Part shown: one piece after another, positions 46,201-58,200 of the stretch
Layout: the number at the start of each line of letters is the position of its first letter
Numbering within the stretch: the first letter of the stretch is position 1
Origin: Rapana venosa
Lineage: Eukaryota > Mollusca > Gastropoda > Neogastropoda > Muricidae
NCBI GenBank assembly: GCA_028751875.1
Contig: CM054138.1
Coordinates: 48,202,825 to 48,266,824 of the forward strand
Direction: 5' to 3'
DNA: 64,000 nt
Made by a program: the position numbers and the translations under genes
The notes under the pieces: model-generated
The model's database searches: none
What the model was told of the DNA's origin: nothing
What the model saw: only the letters and a program-made list of their open reading frames with translations

Positions 46201-49200
46201 CCCCCCCCCCCCCCCCACACACACACCACCGCTCACCATGCACGAGAACTCATCAGCGTCAAGGGAATGCCGATGCACCACGCTGCCCTCCCACACTGAC
46301 ACATGGACCCGCCCTGCAGCGCGGTATGATGCCAGCTCCAGGGAACCGGCACGCCTCGTGTAGAAGTCCTCTGAAGAAGCCTCCCACGATCAACTGGTAG
46401 ATATTTTACGAAATGCAACACACGGATTGATTTAAATTGTTAAGCTGCATGCTTCCATTATCTGAAAAAAGAATGATATAAGACAAATGAATAAATATTC
46501 ATGAGAATCATGGAGAAACAAGTGCAGTAACTACAAAATAACCAACGCGATATAAATTAATATAAATTTAAAATAGTATAGTAAAAATAAATAAAAACTA
46601 AAATGGAGTAAAATATTAATAAACAAACAACACCCACATCCTTCACCAATCCTGGGATACACACAACCACTCAATCCCTCCAACTACCTACCTCTGTCTG
46701 TCCCCACCTCTCCTCCACCACACTACCCACACACAAACAAAAGCAAAGAACGTTCTCCTACAGAGGCCATGTGGAATCTTAAACCTGTCACTTGAACTAT
46801 GCCCTGCCCAGAGTGTTGATGATGCCACACCAGAACCACAACATTTTTTACAATCACCTGAAAGAATGCAATCGCCAATTGAACTGTGAGAATATACGTA
46901 AAACGCATACCACACGAGATGGATGTATACCAGTACCTATCAAAAATAAACAGAATGCATACAACAAGTTAATAAAACTATGTATCAAAGGAAATTTCCA
47001 TCTCTTCTAGTTCCCTTCATCAGTTAGCCCATTCCTATTTTCCTGATGTCTTTTGTCCCATTAGTTAGCCACATTCTATAGGGTAATCTCCTGCATATTT
47101 TTCCACAGATTGCATCCATACCTAACAACACTCAACACTGCAAAGTTGGGCAATGGTCAGATGTTTAGCACATGTACAAGCGAGTTATGGTCTATTCCAA
47201 CGCATTTTCACGCATATGACAGAAGACAACCGTAGTTACTGTCTGAGTGTTCAACGAAGAAGAAACTGTACATTTACATCACCACAAATGAGAGCCAATC
47301 CGTACAAATAAAACGACAACGTTTACATCAACATAAGACAAAAAACCTGCTGTATACCCACCCGCATCTCTTCAGGTAGCTCTGGCCCCAGCCGAGTGAT
47401 GATGTGAAGCAGAGACATCAAGCTGACATTGCGTTTGTCCGTGAACTGAAACCAGACACACTACTACATTGCAAAGGTGTTAGTATTCCAAAAAAAGTTA
47501 GTCCTGCAAGCAGTCCATCAAAACAGGAAAGCAAAGAATCCCACTTCAGTACTCCTTAGCCTACGGATGTGATTCGATCAATTCGTAGTTGCACAATGGA
47601 AAAACTGAAAATCTGATCTCACACACACAACAACAAAATTCCTGCAAGTATGTCACCAAATTATCCCTGAAGTTGGAATGTGGCTACCTTGATGGAGGTT
47701 AAAAACGGTTACATACGCAAAATCTCACCATTGGTGAATGTTGGAGCTCTAGCCAAAGAACACCCCCCCTCCCACCCCCAAACAAAGAAAAGTCACAAAA
47801 TATAGCAAATGTCCAAGAATAAACAAACTCATACAGACTGTCATAAATATACAACAAAAGTCTAAGCATATACTTTTTTTTTTTTTAAAGTTCCAACAAT
47901 ATCATAAAAAAGTATAAAATGTCATAGATGGAAGATAATCCTGCTATCAGATGTCTTATCATTAACAGAAAAAAATCCCAGAAAAATGTCATAATTGTAT
48001 CAAAATGTCTTGGTAAACAACTTTCATTAAAAATATGTCAAAACATCTATCCAATATCTTAGCATACAAATGACAATTCTGTATACATAATAAAGAAACA
48101 TCAAGTATCTTAGTACAAAAAACCCGGATAACCATGCATAACTATCTCATGAACATTACATATGTTGCAATATGTTTCATTACTAGTTTTTCCACACTGT
48201 AAGAATCAAAAGTACTACAGATAATGTCTATGAGATGTGAACTATGGTGATGAAAGAAAGGAAAAGAATGTAATTCATATCAAGAACAAAAACCTCCAGG
48301 GGTATGTGTGTGATAAAAAAAATCTTTTAAAAGTACAGGGCAGCTATTTTACACTTTCAATACAAAAATGAAAATACTGAGGGGTTTTTTCGCCCCACGC
48401 CTACAGCTCTGATGTTCCCTAATGGTGAGATTTTTGCGTATGCGACCTTTTTCTCTCCCCCCCCCTCCCCCACTCCCTTCCCACCCATTAGGTAGCAGCA
48501 TTCCAACTTCAGGGATGGTGTCTAACGCAACACCTGTGTGCATGCTGGGTTTTTTTTTCCCCATCCATTCCTACTGGAACACAATGGCCTACTCATTCAA
48601 AAGGAAGAACAGGTTTTTAAGTGTGCACAAGATGATCTCAGTGCACTCACACTCAGTGCTTTGGTTTATAGTCTCATCCGAAGGATTTTGACATTCAGTT
48701 CCAAATTTTTTGGGTCAAAGTGGGAAGAAAGAGCGAGGCTGGGAATCAAACCCAGAATCTCAAGGTTTACTTTTGGGCAGGCGAATATCTTAACCATCCT
48801 GCTACCTTCCTTCTTGTCATCATCATTACCATTACACCCAGTGGTGTGTAGGGCAGCAACAAAGCGCTTCCACTCCTGTCTATCCTGGGCCAACCTAGTC
48901 ACTTGATCCCCAAGAGTGCTGCGTGGCCTTCATCTCACTTTCTACAGTCCTCCTCCACGTTGCTTTTGGTCTTCCTTTCTTTCTCCTTCCTTCTGGGGTC
49001 CAGTGCAATGCTGTTCTTGTGATTGAACCCTCCTTCTTGTACTGACGTTAAATCTTGGGGGAAAATCCCTTCAAACAGGCATCTTGGTGGCAGCTCAAAT
49101 CCACGCAATCACATCACGAGCTCACTCAACACTACACTCAACACTACTGTGCTATCCTGCCCGGACCCTTTGTGTGTGAATACCGACACTGACCTGGTCA

Positions 49201-51947
49201 AAGTAGCTCCAGAGGAAAGGCAGAAGGTGTGAGGGGAACCTCTGGAACAGCCTCATGGCCAGCCACTCCAGGTTCTGGCGTACGGAGGGATGACACTCCA
49301 CCACCAGTCCCTCCCAGATGTTCTTGCAGAACTCAAGGCAGCAGTTCTGTCCACAGGCAAAAGACAAAACATGTATGCAGCAAATGTGAGTGGGATGAAT
49401 GAATGAATGAATGCATGTGTGCCACACAGGTCAGACATGCTTGGACGTACATATGCATGCAACACATGCACATACACTATCACGAAGGTACACACACACA
49501 CACACACACATACACAATCACAAGTATACAGACACACACATACACAAACACAAAGGCATATAGCACACAATCACAACACACACATGAAGCGGCAACGCAC
49601 AGCACAGCGCGCACAACACACACACACCATGCAGCACGCACACACATCTACTTTTCAAATCCTTAATCACAAAACATACATACCAAACATGGCCACTATT
49701 ACTGACAATCCTTCCTAAAAACAAAAGTCCAGAGTTATAATCAACTAACTTTTTGAGTCATCTTAACAAAAATCTCTAAAACAAAACAAAAAAAACACAT
49801 CACTGAATTATGTACTTCTCACACACTCACACACACACAACCCACACACACACTACACACAAACCCTACCTGATCAATAAACTGATCCAGCAGAGGCAAA
49901 ACCTGCACCAGCCTGTGTTTCTGTCGATGGGGCAGCGTGTTGGTGTACTGGCGAAACGTGGACAGCTGGGCAAGAGCCCAGTAACGGGTCCACGCTTCAC
50001 GCAGAACGGCCCTGGCCAGATTTTCCTGGTCCACATCCCCCACACGCAACGTGGACAAGAAGTTGATGGTGATCAGTCGCACGTAGATGTCGTTCTTTGA
50101 GGAGCTGCGCAGACAGCAAAAGATGTGCTTGTTTCAGACACGACTACAATTTTCTTTTTATTCTTACCTTTTAAAAATGTGGTTTTGTTTTTGGTTTATT
50201 TGGGGGTTTGTTTGTTTTGTTGGGTTTTGTTGTTGTTGGGTTGTTGTTGTTTTTTGGGGGGGAAAGACATGTAACCATTTTCCATGTGAATTTGCTGAGA
50301 TTAAGAAAATATGCGCATCTAATCAGGACTAGAATGGTATTCCTATTCTGGCAAGTTCACTTACCTCGATAGTATTTCATTGACTGAGCACTCCTCTCCC
50401 AGAGTTTCAAGGTACATGCACACATCAAGCCATAACCTGAAAACAACAGCAACAACAACAACAAAAGTCACAGGTTATTTCCAAGAACAGGCAAACAGTA
50501 CAAAGAATTTTTTTTTAAAAGAGACAGAGAGAGATTAAAAATTTTTTTTTATATTCTTTTATATTGAGGATAATGGAAGAAAATGTGCTTTTTTACATCC
50601 AGTCCCTGTGTGTATGTGGTTTTGTAAATTCTGTCATCTGTTCCCACTGGCACACAATGGCCTACTCTTACGAAAAGCGGAACTGGATTTAACGTGTGCG
50701 CAAGATGTTCTGCGTGCGTTTGCACACAGGGCCTCGGTTTATAGTCTCATCCGAAGGACTTTGGGGAGAGTGGAGTCTGCACTGATGTTAACTCCAGGGA
50801 AAAATATCCCCTTGAACAGGAATTGAACCCGGGTCGTCAGATTGCGAGCGCAATGTTCTAACCACTAGGCTATCCCGAGAGAGAGAGAGAGAATAAAAGG
50901 AAATACTATACTAGGTTAGTGCAAATTCTGTTCTCCATCTGGAAACAAAACTGACAGAACTTGTCTGCAAACCTGCAATTCTCTCTTCTTTCTTTTTCTG
51001 CTTACGGTTTAGCTGACCACTATGGCCACATTGACAATTTCAGTTGGGTTAACTGTTTTGGTTTCTTCCTTCAGCTAGAGCTCTGAGGTTCACCTATGAG
51101 GAGATTTTTTGCACATGCGATCATTTGGACGAGACTATAAACTGAAGTCCTGTGTGCCAATGCACGCAGAACATCTCGCACACATGTTAAAACCTGTTCC
51201 GCTTTTTGGAAGAGTAGGCCATTGTGTGCCAGTGGGAACAGATGACAAAATTTACAAACTGCACACACGCAGGGACTGGATGTAAAAAAAAATCACATGA
51301 CTGTTTATTCCATTATCCTCGAAATATAAAAATAACAAAACACACAAACACACACTAAAACACACACAACCCTCCTCCCTACGCCCCAATCCTAATCTTT
51401 CAATCAATCCACAACGAACAAAACTGAATCCTATCAAACAACAAAACAACCTCATACCCCACCTTTTTAACCATCGTCCCGAACAGCAGGCCATCCACAT
51501 GCAACATACAACACACACACACACACAAACACACTCACGCCACCACAAAAACAACACACAAACACACACAAAAAACTAACTACCTCCTCCTCGCCCCCTT
51601 CTTTCACATCATCCAAACATACAGCATCACTATCAACACACACACACAAACAACACACACACCCCACCCCCCCCCCCCCAACAAACGCACACACACACAC
51701 AACAACACACACACAACAACCCCCTCCCACACACACCACACACAACACACACACACACAAACAACACACCACAAGAAACCCCCCCCCCCACACCCCAAAC
51801 AACAGCACACTAACACACACACACAAACAACACACACACACACCCCCCCCCCCCCCACAACCACACACACACAAACAACACACACACACAGAGAACCCCC
51901 CCCCACCACACTAAGACAAAACACACACACACACCACACACACAGCA

Positions 51948-51978
<31 letters not shown>

Positions 51979-52184
51979 AGACAAAACACAAACACAAAAA
52001 CAACACACACACAAGCAACCCCCCCCCCCCCCCACACACACACAGACAAAACACAACACACAACACACACACAGAGCAACCCCCCCCACCCCACCACCCC
52101 ACAAGAGACAAACACACACACACAAACAACACACATCAGAGCAAACCCCCACACACACACACACAGAACAAAACACACACAGAG

Positions 52185-52222
<38 letters not shown>

Positions 52223-55200
52223 ACACACAAACACACACAAAACTTCGCTCTCATACCTTTCCGCCTTTTTATGCAGCGTGCCAAACACGCAGGCGTCCAC
52301 TATGGTGGGGACCATGCTGAGGGCCAGCCGTGTGCCCCCCTCCTGTCGCCACAGGTCACACAGTCGCCCCATCACCAGGTTCAGCAAACCCGACTTCTCT
52401 TGGCCTACCTCAAAGAACCGCTGCATCACCTGCCAACAAGGAATGACACGATGCTGTCACGGAATGGAATGGAATGGCGTGGAGAGAAGTGAAGTGGAGT
52501 GGAGTGGAGTGGGATGGGATGGGATGAAGAGGAGGAGTGAAGTAGGGTGGAGTGGGGAGGGGTGGAGTGGAGTGGACTAGAGTTGAGTGGAATGTAGAGG
52601 AGTAGAGTGGACTAGAGTAGAGTGGAATGGAGTAGAGTTGAATAGAGTGGAGTGGAATGGAGTGGAATAGAGTGGGGTGGAGTAGAGTGGAATAGAGTGG
52701 GAGTGGAATGGAGTGGACTAGAGTGGAGTGGAATGTAGTGGAGCAGAGTGGGGAGGGGTGGAGTGGAGTGTAGTGGAGTAGAGTGGAGTGGAATGGAATG
52801 CAGGGGAATGGAGTGGAATAGAGTGGTGTGGAATGGAATAGAATGGAGTGGAATAGAATAGAGTGGAGTGGAATGGAATGCAGTGGAATGGAATAGAGTG
52901 GAGTGGAATGGAGTGCACAGGGATAGAATAGAATAGAATGAAGTGGAATGGAATAGAGTGGAATGGAGTGAAATAGGATAGAAATGGAGTGGAATGGAAA
53001 AGAGTGGAATGAAGTGAAATGGAATGGAATAGAGTGGAGTGAAATGAAATGGCTTGGGATGCCCGTTCATTGGGGATTTTTTTCACAAGAGATTGTTGTT
53101 GTTTTGTTGTTGTGCTTTTGTTGTTGTTTCTTGGCTAGAGCTCTGAGGTTCACCAATGGTGAGATTTTTGAGTATGCAACCTTTTTTATTTTATTTAACC
53201 CCCACCATTTAGGTAGCCGCATTCTGACTTCAGGGATGGTGTCTAAACATGACATCTGTGGGCATGCGTTTTTTTGTTTGAATTGTCATCCGTTCCTAAT
53301 GATAGGCAGGTGAATGTCTTAACTCATTGAGGTTGTGCCGAAGCTTAAGCTTCGGCACTCTTTTCCTTTACTGTGACATGCCGAAGCTTAAGAATCGGCA
53401 GAATTACGAATTTTTTTAAAAGACACTAAGTGATGTTTAACTCAAGGGAAAGTACTCTGGCCTGTAGGGCAATCATTTTTCTAAACACAGTTGCTCTCCT
53501 TGACCATAAGCTTGCCTAGTTTTTGTCTGTTGGCTAATTTTGTTTGACATGTCAACAAGTGATAACTTTGGGATTTCAGGCTCTCCAGTGTTATGATTCT
53601 TTAAAAAAAAAAAATTTGTTGTACAAAAAGTGACATCAGATGGATTCAGCCAGCTTCAGGGAACTTTACTTGGTGAAAAATCATCACATTGCTTCAAGGA
53701 GACTAGTTGATGAACAGTTTAAGCCATGTAAAATACACAGCCCTAATTTTCAAAACTTTTTTTTTTCAGCATTCAGTGACATATTTTGAAAATTTGTAAA
53801 AAATAAATACAGTCATCTATTAAAAAACTGTAAACAATCTCAAAAGTAGACATTATGAACTTTTCAATGATGTATAATGTGTATGTCATTATTATATTGG
53901 GTAAGTCTACTGAATTTTTCAAATATAGCCAAAATCACGCATCACCACAAAATGGCGGGATCCTTTTCACTGCGACTCCATTGAGTTAACCTTCCTGCCA
54001 CCTTCAGTCAAATGGAATGGAATTTAGTGGAATGGAATGGAACGTCACATCATGCCTGTTAAAGGGGATTTTTTTCCCTACAGTTAACATCACTGCCAAC
54101 TCTACTCCGCTCCCCAAAAGTCCTTCAAATCAGACTTAAAACGAGGATCCGTGTGCAAGCGCATGCAGATCATCTTACACACACGATTTAAAACCTGTTC
54201 TGCCTTTCAGAGGAGCAGGCCGTTTCTTCTGGTAAGAACGGGTGACAAAAACTATATTAAAAACCCCCATGCACACTGGACATTGTCCCTGAAGTTGGAA
54301 TGTGGCTACCTCACTGGTGGGCAAAATGTGCGAATAATGAATCTCAACATGCTGTTAAAATTTTTCCTACAGAACAACGCAACTCAACGCATCACAAAAC
54401 CATCAAATAATAAAACAGATCCTGTGCAAGCGCAGGGTTAGCACTTGTTACACGACTGGCTAAGGTTTTGCGCTTCAGAATCCCATTATTGTAAGATTGG
54501 GTTGAAATTTTAAACCCACCAGCCTCCTCCCAGAGTGAAGTGCTGTTGGTCAAAATGGGAACATAAAACCAAATCTGAAGCTTAGTCCCACACATTTAAC
54601 CAACAGCGATTATAGACAGTGTTGCACATGTACCTGGACCACACTGCAGGTCTGTAGTTCAGAGCCCATAGTACACTGGGATTTTTTGATCACAGCTTAG
54701 AGTGACAAGCCTGTCCACTGAGTCTCAAAACACACAGTCGACTTCATCACTACAGCATTATACATTCATTCCTCAACCACTGAGATCATCACTCAGCACT
54801 TACATAAATATTTCTGATTTGTACCAGAGTTTACCTGTCAAGGTACTCATTTTCATATCCCATACATCTTCTAGCATCCTGTCAGTGTCAAAAAGTCTCT
54901 GATTTGGTGGCCCAGGTTGTTCTGGTCTTAAGGTGATCTCAGTTTTGATTTCCCCATACACTTCTGTGCCTGTGGTGAGTTTGTGTCAAAGCCTTTGGGA
55001 TTGGAGGTTCATGGGGAAGAGATACTGGAAGGACGTTGTGGTAGTCACCACCTCGGGTGGGCGATGCATAGTCTGGCTCCACGACTGAGCTAATATTGTT
55101 GTCACTAGGGAGCTTAGTAGGTGGCATCCTGCGTATGTTAGATCAGAATAGGCACCACCAAACACCACCAAAGTAACCCAGCAGCAGAGCAGGACCCCAA

Positions 55201-58200
55201 ATGGTTGGTGACCCCACGGCAGCCTAACACTGATGGGCTCCTTGTGGGCTTCTGACCCTGAGGATGCGACATAACAAATCTGGGTATGGCTGTGGCGGGG
55301 AGATTGAAATGAGTGACATGGGAACAGCAGGACAGGAACATCACAGAAGATGAGGCAGCACACACAAAAAACCCCCCAAAATTCGTCTTCTCCTTTGTCA
55401 CTCAAGACAATGATATTCTTGTCTGTCATATCAGGGAAAATAAGATATGCTGCCGTTAAAAAAAATATACATATAAAAAACACAAAAACAAAACTAGAGA
55501 GCCATGTTACTCTCTTCCGGTCTCACCTTGACCATGTAGGCCCCGACCTGACTGTGAGGGTCTGAAGCCAGCATCAGCAGAGGCGGCTGCAGAACCATGT
55601 GGACATAGGCCTCCATCTTCAGCCAGAAGCTCCACGACTTGATCTCCTCGTGCACTTTGTTCCAGGCGATCTCCACCACCTCCACCACCCTGTCCTGATG
55701 ATCCTCTTGCTTGATCAGCTGTAGGGGAAGCAGAAAAAAAAGAAAAAAAAGGGACATTAGCAGCAGAAGCGTTCTCTCTCTCTGAATTTATGTGTTTATA
55801 CCCTGAACTTAGGAGAAACATTATCTCTGAATTTATGCATTTATACCCCAGACATCATTGGGAGAGACATTTTCTCTAAATTTGTGTAAGTATACCCTGG
55901 ACATTTATCAGGAGAAACATTCTCTCTGAATGTATGCATTCATTACCCCTGCCTCCCCAACCCCCCTCAATAAAACAATCTTCTTTCTTTCTGTTTTTTT
56001 TTCCCTCTGACATTCATGTTCTGCCCTTCCCACGCCACTCATCTCGACCTCACTACTTCAAGGCTCCATCATGTTGTTTCCAAGGTTCAGAATCCTGTTT
56101 ATCTATTTGTATTGTATATTAGGTTTTGTTATTTTATGTCCTAGAATTTAAATGTCAATTTTCACTTTTTTATCATTTTTTTCCCCTCGGAAAGAGCTCC
56201 AAGTTTCACCAATGGCGAGACTTACTGCATGCAACTGTTTTTGCCCACCATGAAGTTCGCTGCATTCTGACTTCAGGGATGTAAACTGGGTATGTTTGTT
56301 TCTATAACCTACTGAATGCTGACATGAATTATGTGATCTTTAACATGCATATTTGATTTTCTACATGTGTATATATACATGAAGGGAATTAAGGCACTGG
56401 CAGCTCTGCATTGAAGTTGACCTGGGAGATCATACAAATCCTCACCCTTATTCACCAGATGCTGCCGAAATTCAAATCCACGACTTCAAGGATGAATGGG
56501 ATTGAAGTTGAACGATCATAACCACTCAGCTATAGGTCCTTCATGATTTTCACTCTTCAAAACACCTTTAAGAAATAACCACTATCAACCATGCAAATCT
56601 CCCCTACACTTAATAAAACGGCGATGAAAAAAAATCAAGACAACACCACACTTGAACAATGCATCATAAAAACTGAAAAGCAGCAGTGAGAGCAAGCAGC
56701 AATGAAACTTAACATGACCATGACTCCTTCCTTCCTTCCTTCCTGTCCTTACCATAGAGAGTAAACCATAAGATCAGTACCCTCTGTTACATATGTCTTC
56801 ACAAAACAGCATCCTCCTACTTCTGTGAATGTCTTCACCTGTACACTCCTTCTTGTTCCCTCCGCTCCGCTGTAGATACTCTGTGTTTATGAATACCTAG
56901 ATGTAACCAATCAACTATTGGCTGTCGCTCTTTCTCTATTTCTGGTTCATCAATCTGGAATGACCTCCCTCTCTCCCTTTGCCAAAAGCCTACTTATGAC
57001 ACTTTAAATTAAATCCAGCCTCAAGACTTCTTCATTTCAAAGCTAAGATTTTCCTCTCCTGTTTCATCTCATATCTGGCCCTGCCTTCAACAGCTGAAAT
57101 CCCCATCACCCTGCCAAAGTGTATAACCCTTAACTCTTCTCTGTGTATGTGTGTGTGCATATGTGTGTATGCATATGTGTGTGTGTACATTTGAAATTGT
57201 TAAAATTATCAATTGTTATTGGTTGCATGATTGTGTAACAATAGGTTGAAACCAACCACTTTTATTAAAAAAAAATTTTTAATACAAGATATAGTGCTAT
57301 ATAAATTCCATTTATTATCATCATCATCATCATCATTATTATTATCATCATCATCACCACCACCACCACCATCATCATCTCCATCATCACCACCACCACA
57401 CCATCATCATTTTTATTACCATTATTCCCTCCAACCTACCTGCGGCAGGATGGCTTCCAGACACTGGGTGATGGGAATGTCCGTCTCTCCGGAGCTGACG
57501 GAGAAGGCATCCAGGGCACTGTGCAGGACCTTCTCTGGCTGCAGGAGCTGGGGGCGATGGGACAGCAGCACCCTCAGACACTGCCACTGCGACATCATGT
57601 ACTGACACACCTGCCGTCCATGATGGGCTGAACCGCCGCTGTAGACACACAGGCAGCGTAGTGCACAGTTTTTGCACCAGTCTGCAGGATCCTTCGGATG
57701 AGACTATAAACCGAGGCCCCGTGTGCGAACGCATGCAGAACATCTTGCGCGCACGTTAAATCCTGTTCCGCTTTTCGAAAGAGTAGGCCATTGTGTGCCA
57801 GGTGGGAACAGATGACTGTGTGCCAGGTGGGAACAGATGACAAAATTTACAAAACTGCATACACATGAGGACTGGATGTAAAAAAAGCACATGAGTGCTG
57901 ATTCCCCATTATCCTCGATATAAAAAAAAAAGTCATCTGAGCGCTTTGATTTGTTGCTTTGCAAGATCAACGCTATATAAATTCCATACATTATTATTAT
58001 TATTATTTATTTGAAAAGTCCTCAGTACATGCTTTCTTTTTTTTTCTGTTTGGTTTCCTCGGCTAGAAGCTCCAAGGTTCACCAATGGTGAGATTTTTGT
58101 GTGCACGTGGCTGGTCCCCCCCCCCCCCCCCCCCCCCCCCCTACTGTTAAGGTAGCTGTATTCCAAGTTCGGGGATGAGGCTTAAACATGACACCGGTGT

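Noticed and set aside
46723..46908. Possible extra TARBP1 exon with a good acceptor
   Set aside because: The translation has no TARBP1-like character, and the phases of the neighbouring exons leave no place for it.
51604..52284. Long minus-strand frames rich in Gly, Cys and Val (up to 226 codons)
   Set aside because: They are translations of (CA)n and poly-C; no start context, splice fit or compositional complexity.
52612..53070. 152-codon His/Ser/Phe/Pro frame on the minus strand
   Set aside because: Translation of the GGAAT-type pentanucleotide array; the pattern repeats every five codons.
54986..55483. 165-codon minus-strand frame in a TARBP1 intron
   Set aside because: Part of it is the dispersed repeat also present at 11.78 kb; no recognisable domain and no splice phase fitting TARBP1.
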